From JAMQKA01 sp034521835 (GTDB lineage: Bacteria > Bacteroidota > Rhodothermia > Balneolales > Balneolaceae), in contig JAXHMA010000006.1 in NCBI GenBank assembly GCA_034521835.1, positions 992,001 through 1,056,000 on the forward strand: a stretch of DNA of 64,000 nucleotides. The letters run 5' to 3'. Both the position numbers and the translations under genes were made by a program. A model generated the notes under the pieces. The model worked only from the letters and a program-made list of their open reading frames with translations, did no database searches and was not told the DNA's origin. Positions 9,140 through 18,337 of the stretch are shown piece by piece. Numbering within the stretch: the stretch's first letter is position 1; every line of letters begins with the position of its first letter.

Positions 9140-10560
9140 GTCTTTTATAGCAAAAGGAGAGAACCCGAAGATTTTCTGTCTGGCCGCCCCTTACGGCCTT
9201 GGAATGCTGAGCGGAGAGCAGGAGGCGGAAAGGAGTTTGGTATACCGGTGAGAAGTCTTGAGGCAAGCAACCAGCGAGAAGGACCATTGGCAAACTCTGG
9301 CCGGAGGCTCGCAGCCGGGGTCAGCATTCCCCAGCCTTGATCTTTTCGTCTCTTTTGTATCAAGACAAAAGGGACACCCAAGAAAGTTTAATTACCACCA
9401 AAAGAACGATTCGAGCATGTACCCATTCCTTGGTATTCATTTTTTCACCGACGAAAAAACGAATCAAAAAAGTCGCCGGCGGAGGTACCCTTTCCCTGAA
9501 GGGGTCTCCACGTCGCTAAAAAAATCACAGATTTTTTCTTCACGCTCTGCTGCGACTCCTTCCCCTAACGGGACGGTCAACGGTACGCAAGGCCGGAACA
9601 GAGAACTAAAATTAAGAATGAAGAATGGTAAGCTATTACTCTCACATTCATCATTGTTAATTCTGTAAAACGCTACGCCGGACCCCGTTTTTCGAAGCGA
9701 ATTTGAAACGTCCCCCTTTGAAGGGGGCGCAGGGGGATGTCCGAACAACGCCCCTGTCATCTTGAGCGGAACGAAGTGGAGCCGAAAGATCTCCCCGGAA
9801 TTGCTCGAAAACGATTGAGTGTAAAGCTCTTTTTAGCAAAAGGAGAACAAAAACGAAGCATTTTCTGTCTGAGGAGGTGTCCATTGAGTACCTTCCTCAA
9901 TCCTCCTGACCTCCTTCTCCAAGGAGGAACTCCTTTACAAATATGCAGGCACTTTCAAAAGTCCCTCTTGGAGAAGAGGGAATGAGGGAGATTGATAGGC
10001 AGGAGTACATTATTTGGTCTCCAGGCAGTTCTCTAGGAGATAAGTTCCTTTTCCTGGGTATTCATTTTTTTAATGGCAAAAAAACGAATCAAAAAAAGCC
10101 ACCGGCTGAGGTAAACGTGACCTGAAGAGCTCTCCTTTCCGCTAAAAAATCTCAGATTGTTTTCTTAAACGCTCCAAGAAGAGCCCTTCTTAACGGTCAA
10201 CTTTACACAGGCCGGAAGCGCAGGAAAAATTTTCGAATAACAAGCCCTGTATAGCAATAAGCGAAAAACCCGAAGAATTCCTGTCTGATCGGATTTCCCC
10301 GGCCTTGGAATGCTGAGCGAAGAGCGGGAGGCGAAAAGGAGTTTGGTATACCGGCGGGGAGCGTTGAGGCAAGCAGCAAGCGCGAAGGACCATTGCCAAA
10401 CTCCGGCCGGAGGCTCGCAGCTTGCTTCAGCATTCCCCAGCCTTGATCTTTTCGTTCCTTTTGTATCAAGACAAAAGGAACACCTCTTATATATTAAAAA
10501 TATCAAAAAAAGATTTATCCAGCTTATTCCATTTTCAACGAATTCGTTTTGGGTTAAGCC
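9140..10560. repeat. Block of dispersed structured repeats (mainly minus orientation)
   Basis: Non-coding mosaic of at least three repeat types found elsewhere in the window. Type 1 contains the hairpin CCTTTTGT-ATCAAG-ACAAAAGG, then GATCAAGGCTGGGGAATGCTGA, the GCCGGAGTTTG tract and TATACCAAACTCCTTT; copies here are at about 9155-9375 and 10250-10480. Type 2 contains an ATTCATTTTTT / AAAAAACGAAT hairpin and an AAAAATC-rich stem (9430-9600 and 10060-10215). Type 3 contains CTTGAGCGGAACGAAGTGGAG with GATCTCCCCGG (9700-9830). Short ORFs here are by-products of the repeats. Confidence 0.8.
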
Positions 10561-11141
10561 AAAATGAACACCCCTAAAAAAGAACATATCTCCAGTCAGG
10601 TATTTTTAGCTACTTCTCTTCCCTGGGTGTCCATTCTTTAATGGCAAAAAGATGAACGAAAGCCACCAAAGAATCCCAAAAATTGTTTTTACCAGCACCT
10701 TTTAGGGAAATATAGTTTAAACCGCGGGCAGCTTTTGAGGATTAACCTGCAGTGATGCTCTTGACTCGGGAAGGACCATGTTAACTCTATACGATTAACA
10801 AACCAATGCATCAAAAAGGAGCATTAATTCTTGTTTGTACTTGGCGAAACAGCCCTCCCAGCAAATATTGACCAGGGTTTAAGATGAATAACAGCCAAAT
10901 TTAGCTACACAATGGAACACCTTAAGTATATGATCTCATTGAATTTAAAAGCGTGACACGCTGCTTTAAGGGAATTAATAAATACTAATATTAAAAAAAG
11001 TTAATATAATTCTTGACATTAAGTCCCCACCGTTGCATATTGCTTTAGAGATCTACTGGGCAGGTTATTTAAAATAAATTAGGACCTTATCCCAAAAAAG
11101 TATACTCTTTAAACCAACAATAAATTTTGTAACAATTTCTG
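10561..11141. other. Non-coding stretch upstream of pilin-like genes
   Basis: About 580 bases without a credible gene. The first part still resembles the type 2 repeat hairpins; the rest is AT-rich and unique in this window. Confidence 0.5.
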
Positions 11142-11167
11142 TTTTGCATACTATTGTAAATGCAAAA
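11142..11167. promoter_or_regulatory. Inverted repeat upstream of pilin-like gene
   Basis: TTTTGCAT and ATGCAAAA, perfect 8-bp arms spaced by 10 bases, centred about 90 bases before the start of the first pilin-like gene. The spacing fits an operator for a dimeric regulator. This is inference from symmetry only. Confidence 0.35.
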
Positions 11168-11242
11168 CAATGGTTTACCCTCAGACGGCTAAACCTAAAT
11201 TCTTACATAATCATACATAAATAAAAACTACAGGAGACCCCC

Positions 11243-11719
11243 ATGGGCCAACAACAACTCTTACTCGTAATTCTCGTAACTATTATCGTCGGCATCGCCA
11301 CGGTAGTAGCCATTAACACCTTCTCAACTGCAGCCGATAGCGCCAATTTGGATGCTGTCCGCCAAGATGTAGCATCTATTGCTGCTTCCGCTCAAGGCTA
11401 CTTCATGAAACCTGGTATGCTCGGTGGTGGTGGTCAAAGCTTTGCTGGTATCACATTTGAGAATATTACTTTTGGTGCTAAAGGTGTTACCGCAACCGGT
11501 GATGCAGCACAAAATGAAAATGGTAGATATGTTATTACTTCTGCCAATGCAACTACGTTGGTAATAACGGCACATCCCGCCAGTGATCCTGCCTATGTGG
11601 CTGGTACTGTAACTGATGCTGGTGTTCTAAGTGGCGGTACAGCTGCTGGTGAACCATTAACTGCTAATGTTGTATCAAATGATATGAATTGGGGGGATGC
11701 ACCCGCCGAGCCTGAATAA
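11243..11719 (+). CDS. Type IV pilin-like protein with short MGQQQ leader
   Basis: 158-residue protein with a very short N-terminus, MGQQQ, directly followed by a 20-residue hydrophobic helix (LLLVILVTIIVGIATVVAI) and then a polar, Gly/Thr/Ala-rich domain (MLGGGGQSFAGITFENITFG). This is the layout of a class III or type IV pilin-like subunit: the helix packs in the filament core and the soluble domain is exposed. Proteins starting MGQQQLLL are recurrent in Balneolota/Ignavibacteria-type genomes, mostly unnamed. An AGGAG ribosome-binding site lies 6 bases before the ATG, stronger than most in this window. A terminator follows at 11761. A paralogue lies 155 bases downstream. No peptidase or assembly ATPase is in the window. 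Confidence 0.7.
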   Translation: MGQQQLLLVILVTIIVGIATVVAINTFSTAADSANLDAVRQDVASIAASAQGYFMKPGMLGGGGQSFAGITFENITFGAKGVTATGDAAQNENGRYVITSANATTLVITAHPASDPAYVAGTVTDAGVLSGGTAAGEPLTANVVSNDMNWGDAPAEPE

Positions 11720-11760
11720 CAATAATCACTTGAACATGGCCTTTATAAATTCAAGAGTTT

Positions 11761-11788
11761 AAAAGGCCCCGTCTTGGGGCCTTTTTTA
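11761..11788 (+). terminator. Rho-independent terminator
   Basis: Stem AAAAGGCCCC / GGGGCCTTTT with a GTCTT loop and a T-run, 40 bases after the stop of the first pilin-like gene. It separates the two paralogues, so they are probably expressed unequally. Confidence 0.9.
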
Positions 11789-11874
11789 TTCGTCTCGAAA
11801 TAGGATTTAAAGTTTGAATCTTTACACTTTCTATTTACCGATAAAGTTCAAATGATTCTATCAACACGGAATTT

Positions 11875-12255
11875 ATGGGCCAACAACAAATACTCATCGT
11901 AATACTAGTAACGGTTATTATAGCATTAGCAACCATTATTGCCGTAGATACCATGCAGGAATCTCGGAAAAACGCAAACCGAGATGCGATGCAGCAAGAC
12001 ATATTATTTATCATCAATGAAGCTCAGGCGTACTATTTGAGGAGTAGCATTTTTCAAGGTGGCGGTGGAAGCTTTAGTGGTATCGAATTCTCGGACATAA
12101 GCATCGGAGATTCCACGGCCAACGGCACTTATTCCATGAATGGAAATGAACAATCCCTCGTTGTTGAAGGTACTGGAACAAGCTATGATGTTTCCCTCCG
12201 CGCTGACGCCCAGTTCCAAAATGGAGATTTACAGGTTGAATGGACGGACGAGTAA
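11875..12255 (+). CDS. Type IV pilin-like protein, second paralogue
   Basis: 126-residue paralogue of the preceding gene: MGQQQ, a hydrophobic helix (ILIVILVTVIIALATIIAV), a conserved amphipathic stretch, and the shared GGGGSFSGIEF / DISIG segment. The C-terminal domain is about 30 residues shorter. The first 60 residues align without gaps, so the pair arose by tandem duplication with divergence of the exposed domain. It lies after the terminator of the first copy. There is no clear ribosome-binding site upstream. Confidence 0.68.
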   Translation: MGQQQILIVILVTVIIALATIIAVDTMQESRKNANRDAMQQDILFIINEAQAYYLRSSIFQGGGGSFSGIEFSDISIGDSTANGTYSMNGNEQSLVVEGTGTSYDVSLRADAQFQNGDLQVEWTDE

Positions 12256-13185
12256 CAAAAGAACGTCAAATGGAACCTGGCTCAGCGGTCATGGAGTTGA
12301 ATTGACCGAAAAAGCACTTCGTTTGCACTATTTGAGTATGGGGTGTTCATTGTTGAGAATGACTTAACAACGAATCATATGACTCACCAAAGAATCCCAG
12401 ATATTGTTCTACCCAGCCTTGAACTTTTGGTTCGTTTTGGGTCAAGCCAAAATGAACACCACTAAAAAAGATGATGTTTCCAGACCGTTCTTTTGGAGAT
12501 AAATTCCTTTTAAGTGGTATTCATTTTTTTAATGGCAAAAAAACGAATCAAAAAATGAGCCACCGGGGTATCGAAGATATTGTTCTGTCGCAGGCTCTTC
12601 TCCAGTTTCTTGCTCTGGAACAGGCGTCGCCCATTCCCAGACTTTCCCCCGCTACCCCGGACCCCGTTGGCGGCCACCTCATTTAAGTAACTTGGATATT
12701 ATACCTCGAAGCGAATTCACAAAATCCCCCTTTGAATGGGCGCAGGGGGGATGACCAAACAACGCCCTGTCATTGCGAGCGAAGTGAATGTAATGAACGC
12801 AGCGCGGCAATCTCCCGGAAATGGGCTGCGAATGAAATAATGAGTTCCCCAGCCTTGATCTTTTAGTTCCTTTTGTATCAAGACAAAAAGGACACCTCTT
12901 GATAAAAGTTCTGTTTTAAGACAGTAATCTTTTGACTAATTCCCTTTCCGAAGTATTCATTGTTGAGATGAGTCAACAACGAATCTGCAACACTCACCAA
13001 AAAATCCCAGATATATTCATCTGTTGGCTTTTAAGCCGTTACTGCTTATCAACTTTCGTTGTTTTTATTACCATTCGAAGCAGGGATTTTCTGGACTTGG
13101 TGTGGCCTAAGAAATTGGGTGTACCCCTGCTCCCGGCCTTTGATTTTTGAGCCGTCTCGGGCAAACGAAGCGCAGGCGTGGGTTA
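12256..13185. repeat. Dispersed repeats, no gene
   Basis: Contains a second copy of the 9004-9118 repeat (12555-12668), type 2 hairpins (12505-12560), a type 1 fragment with CCTTTTGTATCAAGACAAAA (12850-12895), and GTCATTGCGAGCGAAGTGAA, a variant of a repeat widespread in bacterial genomes. No credible coding frame. Confidence 0.7.
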
Positions 13186-13246
13186 GTTACTGGTTATCAG
13201 GTATTGGAACACACAAATAACAAGTTCCTAATAACCAGTAACTAAA
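13186..13246. repeat. Long inverted repeat (hairpin)
   Basis: Arms TAGTTACTGGTTATCAGG (13186-13203) and CCTAATAACCAGTAACTA (13229-13246) match in 17 of 18 positions around a 25-base loop. It lies just before the first cassette boundary. Function unknown. Confidence 0.6.
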
Positions 13247-13324
13247 TCCCCAGCCGGTGATTTTTTGGGTTCGTTTTTGTTCACACAAAAAGGAATACTC
13301 CTTGCCAAGAAAAAAGTTTTCGTT

Positions 13325-13378
13325 TTAAAACTAATTCAACACTCCGGCGCCTTCCCGTTATGCGCGAGGTCGTTATGT
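13325..13378 (+). other. attC half-site opening the first cassettes
   Basis: Right half of an attC-like site (TTAAAACTAATTCAACACTC, then TTATGCGCGAGGTC and the core GTTATGT at 13372-13378). The sequence after the core, TTATGTGTTTT, is the exact reverse complement of AAAACACATAA at 13793-13803, which fixes the cassette between them. I see no left half upstream. Confidence 0.6.
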
Positions 13379-13401
13379 GTTTTACGATGTAAGGAATGCT
13401 T

Positions 13402-13803
13402 ATGGAAAATAAAGTCAAACAAAAGTTTAGCTCATATCCAGCTCATATCCAGCCTAAAATGGAGAGCCTTCGCGATTTGATTTATGAAGTGGCTCAAACT
13501 ACAGAGGGGGTGGGCGAACTGGAAGAAACGTTAAAATGGGGCGAACCAGCATATTTAACCTCACAAACAAAAAGTGGAACAACGATCAGAATTGATTGGA
13601 AATCCAGGAGCCCAGATCAAATCGGGATGTATGTAAATTGCAATACCACGTTGGTTAGTACCTTCAGAGCAATGTTTGCCGATAGTCTAAAATTCGAAGG
13701 AAATAGAGCAATAGTTTTTCCGGTTGACAAGCCAATACCAAAAAAACAACTAATGATTTGCATACAAATGGCGCTTCGTTATCATTTTGACAAAAACACA
13801 TAA
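13402..13803 (+). CDS. DUF1801 (YdhG-like) protein, cassette gene
   Basis: About 133 residues of the YdhG/DUF1801 fold: SYPAHIQPKMESLRDLIYEVA, then ETLKWGEPAYLT and TIRIDWKSRSPDQIGMYVNC, ending in MALRYHF. The family is small, cytoplasmic and poorly characterised, and is a frequent passenger in integron cassettes. The ATG at 13402 is preferred over the one at 13396 because AAGGA then lies six bases upstream. The stop overlaps the left core of the next attC, as is common in compact cassettes. Complete and undamaged. Confidence 0.85.
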   Translation: MENKVKQKFSSYPAHIQPKMESLRDLIYEVAQTTEGVGELEETLKWGEPAYLTSQTKSGTTIRIDWKSRSPDQIGMYVNCNTTLVSTFRAMFADSLKFEGNRAIVFPVDKPIPKKQLMICIQMALRYHFDKNT

Positions 13804-13924
13804 GCCCATCGCATTAGGTGGCACGTGCCTCGCCACTGGTTGCCGGTTTCAATTTGGGTAGTTTCCATCGTACAATTTTAATGCGACTTTGCGCGCCCGT
13901 TAAGCGCGAGATTCTATGTTGGCT
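13795..13924 (+). other. attC-like site
   Basis: Left core ACACATAA overlaps the DUF1801 stop. It is followed by CATCGCATTAGGTGGCACGTGCCTCGCC, the left arm common to this array, and closes with CGCGCCCGTTAAGCGCGAG and GTTGGCT at 13918-13924. Confidence 0.6.
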
Positions 13925-14033
13925 AACCAAAGTTCTCGTTTTAAAAATAATTCCGACTACTTTATTTACCCATTATTCTAAGTTTTGCCTAAACTGCGTT
14001 GGTATTATTCCAACATTGTAGCACATTAAAAAA

Positions 14034-14477
14034 GTGAAAGAAATACCATTAAAGAAATATGTTAGATACGTATTCGGAATAGCGATCCTTGTATTTATTC
14101 TCAATAAGTTATTTATAAGACCATGGGTATTGGCAAATGACGTACCTGACATTTTTCTAATTGTTACTTATTCCATTCCAAACTTGATAGAAGCAACTAT
14201 TGGAACACTTATATTAACTGGAATTCTTTTGCAGGTACGTCAACATCTCTACAATACATTTGGCTCTATAAAAGATACATATATCCATATATTAGCTGTA
14301 TGCGTTACTTCAATTTATGTCCTCTCTCAAGAACTAACATTTCATAACCTTGGTGGAAACAATGTCTACGACCCTTACGACATTGTCGCCTCACTTATTG
14401 GCTTATTAGCAACTTTCGGCATAATTCAACTGTTTGGCTTTACCGAGAAAAAAATGATGCAAATAAAAAGAACATAA
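14034..14477 (+). CDS. Small integral membrane protein, cassette gene
   Basis: 147 residues from a GTG start, with four hydrophobic segments at about residues 10-26, 38-66, 79-97 and 121-139 and a Lys-rich C-terminus (FTEKKMMQIKRT). I recognise no family. It lies between an attC-like site and the group II intron, on the plus strand like most cassette genes, and is undamaged. The start is not certain; no ATG lies nearby and there is no good ribosome-binding site. Inner-membrane location is inferred from hydrophobicity only. Confidence 0.6.
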   Translation: MKEIPLKKYVRYVFGIAILVFILNKLFIRPWVLANDVPDIFLIVTYSIPNLIEATIGTLILTGILLQVRQHLYNTFGSIKDTYIHILAVCVTSIYVLSQELTFHNLGGNNVYDPYDIVASLIGLLATFGIIQLFGFTEKKMMQIKRT

Positions 14478-14491
14478 AAGAATAAAAACGC

Positions 14492-15093
14492 CCTACAATC
14501 GAGTAGACGGCTCCGCCCAAGATTGAGCGGAGTGCGCCTCTCACACCACCGTACGTACGGATCGCGGTATGCGACGGCTCGTTATCCATCATTCCAACCG
14601 CTCTTTTCACCGGTTAGAAGCGATCTCAACCTTTCATACGGGGCTACATGGCTGCCGGAAAATTATCCGTTTTGCCGCCTTGCTTCCAATCCAATTTCTG
14701 AAAGGACAACGTTCAGCCCTTCACCGATACATCAGTTTCACCGGCTACTATGAGGTCGGCTGACTTCCCACACCACAGGCATGGGAGCTCCCGGGTAAGC
14801 GTGCCTTCTTTCCACCGATGCCTACCGTATCTACATAGCGAACGTTCACTTTTCGGTGTTGCGGATGTTACAATGATGTGCTTACTCATCCACCAGTTCA
14901 TTACGCCTCTTATACGGTTTCTATTCGTCAGTACCGCAGTTTGCAGTCCCGCTTCCTTCAGACTTGCGCCTGCACGTAACGCCCTTGCGGCTTGCTAATG
15001 GTTCAGGGGCCCATCCCTGCCCAAAAGGGACTTTTACCCTCAAGATTATTGGCTTACATTGTCGTAAGCCAACTACACCCATGCCGGGCACAC
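14492..15093 (-). mobile_element. ORF-less group II intron (antisense to the cassettes)
   Basis: Read on the minus strand, it opens with the group II 5' boundary GTGTGCCCGGCATGGGTGTA at 15093. It shows the conserved domain I string TCTGAAGGAAGCGGGACTGC, with CTGACGAATAGAAACCGTAT and AAGAGGC. It ends with a domain V-like hairpin GATAACGAGCCGTCGCATAC ... GTACGTACGGTGGTGTGAG and a domain VI-like stem. Only about 600 bases long, it has no reverse transcriptase/maturase frame in domain IV, so it would depend on a protein in trans. It abuts attC-like sequence (AGGCGTTTTAACTCGG) on its 5' exon side. The exact 3' end is uncertain by a few bases. Confidence 0.8.
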
Positions 15094-15338
15094 AGGCGTT
15101 TTAACTCGGATTATTCACCAAGAAATTTGGTTTTGAACGAGGCGAGGGGGAAATGACCGCGCAAAGGAGCCTGTGCACCTTGAGCACGGCTTTTTGCCAT
15201 CAACGAAGTGCAGGGCCAAATTTCGCAGCCGTTAGTTACAACACCCATAGTTAAACTATTTGTTATTTTTGATAAATGGCATAATATCAATGGCTTATCC
15301 TGTATCTTACACTATTTCGTGAATAATCCGAGTTAAGT
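15094..15338 (+). other. Long attC-like site with perfect 18-bp arms
   Basis: TTAACTCGGATTATTCAC at 15101-15118 is perfectly complementary to 15319-15336, and the right end contains GTTAAGT (15332-15338), a full match to the attC core consensus GTTRRRY. The preceding AGGCGTTTTAACTCGG resembles the left arms of other sites in the array. The loop of about 200 bases contains nested complementary segments (CCAAGAAATTTGG and CCAAATTTCG). Confidence 0.6.
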
Positions 15339-15465
15339 CTCTCGACATCCAATGGTTGTTAATAAAATAATATGGCTAAGTAGAATATGCCTAAAATAAA
15401 ATAGTTATCACCACGAGTGTTATTGTTTTTTTTAATACTCATTGCAGCCGGCATTACCAGTTATC

Positions 15466-16821
15466 ATGAGGTTTAACCGCAGATATATCCAGTTTGTTTT
15501 ATTCCTGATAGGAGTTTCATTCCTGCTGGTATTTACTGGTTCATTAAGTGTACAGTTTTTCGGTCCGGATCTGGGGTTCATTATCGGTTATATAATCTTA
15601 CCCGCAATGATGGCCTGGATTGTCTATGCCCGCGGGTATTTCAGTGATACCGGATTTCCACATCTTGAGGAGAAACTATTTAAACCTTATTTCCACTTGC
15701 CCCTGAAGATCCGGCTCCGGATCATTGTTTCAGTTGCATTCCTGGGTAGTATACCGGTTCTTGTCACTTTGCTTCTGCTGCCGGACGGGGTCGAATTCCC
15801 GTGGTTTCATCACTATCCTCTCTTTTCTATTGGCATCATCTACCTGTTCGTATGTATTTGTTACACGGGCATGCTTTTTGAACGATCCAGGCGGTTTTAC
15901 AATGCATACATCGCCCCCCTGGCAGTCTTTATTTTCGGGCCTTTGATCGGCATAAGTTCGCTGATTGATTTTCAATATTCATTTAGCTTTACTGATACTG
16001 CAATCGTACTCACATCAGTAGGACTGGTCATTTTAGGTAGTATTGGGCTGCTGAAAGGAGCAAAAGTAATTGCTGATAAAAAAGCCAGGTCAGATGCGGA
16101 ACTTGCATTCGCCGGTGAAGTGCAAAAAAAATTCCTTGGCAGCAAATCCACAAAAACTGAGGGATTCACAGTATTTGGCACCTCAGAGACGGCACGGAAC
16201 CTTGGTGGTGATTTCTTTCACCTTAAATCGCAGGATGAGTCCCGGCTGCTGGCAGCCGTAGGGGATGTTTCGGGCCACAGTTACGGGGCGGGGCTGATCA
16301 TGGTAATGTTGAAAACCGCATTTGAAGATCATCTTGCATATACCAGCGAGCCTGAGACCCTGCTTGCCGTATTAAACCGGAAATTGATTACCCAGGCGGA
16401 GCGATCCATGTTCTGCACACTTGGGTGCATTGAACTGGATACCCGTAAAAATCAAACAACTCTCATGAATGCAGGCCATCTGCCAGTATTACACTATCAA
16501 AGCGGGTCGTCGGAACTTGTGCAACGCCATATAAAGGGGCCCGCATTGGGAATAATGCCAGAGCCGTCTTATGAGCCCATGACCTTTTCGGTATCATCCG
16601 GGGACCTGCTGATTCTCTATTCCGATGGATTGGTAGAAACCAGGGACCGGCAAATGAATGTGAGGGAACCGAATTATTTTATGGAAATCGTTCGGAATTG
16701 TATTGATAAAACGGACGATCGCAAAACAATCTCCCGTCAAATTCTGGACGAAGTGAAGCGCTCAGACCATTCTGATTGGATAGAAGATGACTTGACGCTG
16801 ACTGTGGTACGTGTGGATTAA
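15466..16821 (+). CDS. Membrane-anchored SpoIIE/RsbU-type PP2C phosphatase
   Basis: Ser/Thr phosphatase of the SpoIIE class, which usually dephosphorylates an anti-sigma-antagonist in a partner-switching pathway. The N-terminal half (residues about 5-205) has six or seven hydrophobic segments. The C-terminal catalytic domain has the metal-binding motifs GGDFF, GDVSGHSYGAGL and LYSDGLVETRD and ends EDDLTLTVVRV. The ATG at 15466 (MRFNRRYIQF) is preferred to a TTG 24 bases earlier. It is complete with no frameshift. A paralogue of the same architecture lies at 19490-20713 on the other strand. No STAS or anti-sigma partner gene is next to it. The sensory input of the membrane domain is unknown. 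Confidence 0.9.
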   Translation: MRFNRRYIQFVLFLIGVSFLLVFTGSLSVQFFGPDLGFIIGYIILPAMMAWIVYARGYFSDTGFPHLEEKLFKPYFHLPLKIRLRIIVSVAFLGSIPVLVTLLLLPDGVEFPWFHHYPLFSIGIIYLFVCICYTGMLFERSRRFYNAYIAPLAVFIFGPLIGISSLIDFQYSFSFTDTAIVLTSVGLVILGSIGLLKGAKVIADKKARSDAELAFAGEVQKKFLGSKSTKTEGFTVFGTSETARNLGGDFFHLKSQDESRLLAAVGDVSGHSYGAGLIMVMLKTAFEDHLAYTSEPETLLAVLNRKLITQAERSMFCTLGCIELDTRKNQTTLMNAGHLPVLHYQSGSSELVQRHIKGPALGIMPEPSYEPMTFSVSSGDLLILYSDGLVETRDRQMNVREPNYFMEIVRNCIDKTDDRKTISRQILDEVKRSDHSDWIEDDLTLTVVRVD

Positions 16822-16956
16822 AATTTTCCACAGGAATTATCAATCGCGATGACCAGCCAATAAAGACCAGTTCGCTGCAACAGAAGATAAGTTAGATAGA
16901 AGAGCAAAATACAGACTGGAATTGCTACAAAAAAATGGACAGGGAGTTAAGCCAGA

Positions 16957-17831
16957 TCATGCAGCCAGTTCTTGGTTTTCTGTTAAGTAATTTTGCATTT
17001 CCGCCGGTGTTCGGTAGTCCAGCGTAGAATGCAAGCGCTGGCGATTATACCAGATCTCAATAAATTGGAAGATTTCTCCTCGAAGATTGTTGTAATTATA
17101 GTGTTTAGGTTCTATCGGTAGTTCTGCTTTAAAGGTTTTAAAGAAGCTCTCGGCCGGAGCGTTATCCCAGCAGTTGCCTTTGCGGCTCATGCTTTGGCGG
17201 ACCAGCGGTCGGGCTTCTGAGCAACTTCCTAAACTCCTTGCAGGCATATTGGATCACCCCGGTCAGAATGGAAGACCAGCTCCTGGTCGATAGTCCGCTT
17301 TTGACAGGCGGCTTTCCAGGCCGGAATAATCGTTTCATCGGCGCTCATGCCTTCCGAGAACGACCAGCCCACGATCTGGCGATCAGCCAGATCCATGATG
17401 GTCGTCAGATACAGCCAGCCCTTGATTGCTGGGGATATAGGTGATGTCGCTTACCCACACCTGACCCAATCGGCCGGCCGAAAAATCTTGGTCTAACCGG
17501 TTCGGGGCCACAGGCAGGGTGTGCCTGGAATCTGTGGTGGTGACCCATTTGGGGCGAATCTGGCTTTGTATGCCTTCTTTTCTCATCAGCCGAGCTACCC
17601 TCCGGCGACTAAGCTGCTCTCCCTTCTCGAAGCAGTTGCTGGTGAATGCGAGGACTGCCATAGGTCTTCCCCGACTTCAGCCAGATATGTTTAATTTGTC
17701 TCGTCAAGGCGCCGGTTCTCTTTGGCGCGATCGGAGGGCTCGCGACTCATCCAGCTATAATAGCCGCTTCTGCTTACATCGAATACCTCGGACATCTTCA
17801 CAATGGGAAATATGTGTCTGTGTTCAGCCAT
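16957..17831 (-). pseudogene. IS3 family transposase OrfB (frameshifted)
   Basis: Integrase-core protein in several frames. The start is MAEHRHIFPIVKMSEVFDVSRSGYYSW at 17831. The next frame has RRRVARLMRKEGIQSQ and QVWVSDITYIPSNQG with the first catalytic Asp. The last has SRKGNCWDNAPAESFFKTFKAEL with Asp and Glu, then IEIWYNRQRLHSTLDYRTPAE. At least three single-base shifts interrupt it (near 17725, 17660 and 17240-17400), so no functional OrfB or OrfAB fusion can be made from the sequence as given. It could be intact if the shifts are errors. Confidence 0.85.
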
Positions 17832-17842
17832 AAACTGGAAAA

Positions 17843-18139
17843 TTATCCGTTTTTCTTGGTAAAGATGCCCATCGCCTTTTTTAAGATATCCCGCTCCATA
17901 CGTACGTCAGCCAGTTCTTTCTTCAACTCGGCCAGCTGGTTCTCTTCGGTAGTCCGGCTGGGAATACCTTTGCCCGGAAAGGATTGCTGGGGTTTCTTTT
18001 TATACTCGGAGCGCCAAGCATAGATAAGGCCAGGATTAATACCCAGCTCATCGGCCAGCTCCCGGATATTGTCCCGCTGGTAACTTTGCTGGATTACGTC
18101 CAGTTTATATTCTTTGCTGTAGGTTCTTCTTTTACTCAT
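17843..18139 (-). CDS. IS3 family transposase OrfA
   Basis: 98 residues: an N-terminal helix-turn-helix (KEYKLDVIQQSYQRDNIRELADELGINPGLIYAWRSEY) followed by a leucine-zipper-like coiled coil (ENQLAELKKELADVRMERDILKKAM). This is the standard DNA-binding subunit that joins OrfB by programmed frameshifting in the family. It is intact and ends just before orfB on the minus strand. Confidence 0.92.
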   Translation of the reverse strand: MSKRRTYSKEYKLDVIQQSYQRDNIRELADELGINPGLIYAWRSEYKKKPQQSFPGKGIPSRTTEENQLAELKKELADVRMERDILKKAMGIFTKKNG

Positions 18140-18337
18140 AATTGTTAGTTGTCATAAATTGCGGCGACAATCTATGGCTTAACTGGGTGTCCACCAAAAT
18201 GTAGCAAGTTCAGACATGTTCTAAGTGACATATCTGCATACGGCGAATATTTGCACCATTCATTTTTAGCTGTTCCCAAAAAACTTATAACAATATATTG
18301 TCCAGAAAATATTTTTATCCAAAACAATACAGCCGTT

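Larger units (their letters stand above)
16936..18193 (-). mobile_element. IS3-family insertion sequence
   Basis: 1258-bp element. Its ends are imperfect inverted repeats TGGACAGGGAGTTAAGCCA (16936) and TGGACACCCAGTTAAGCCA (complement, ending 18193), matching in 16 of 19 positions. It encodes orfA and a frameshifted orfB on the minus strand. I see no convincing target duplication. It sits just upstream of the GH43 gene and could affect its promoter. Confidence 0.88.

Noticed and set aside
9029..10587. Many short open frames on both strands
   Set aside because: They fall in dispersed repeats; the same repeats elsewhere have shifts and stops at other positions, so no protein is conserved.
14523..14998. 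Small open frames near the first group II intron
   Set aside because: They lie within ribozyme sequence in either strand and have no reverse transcriptase motifs.
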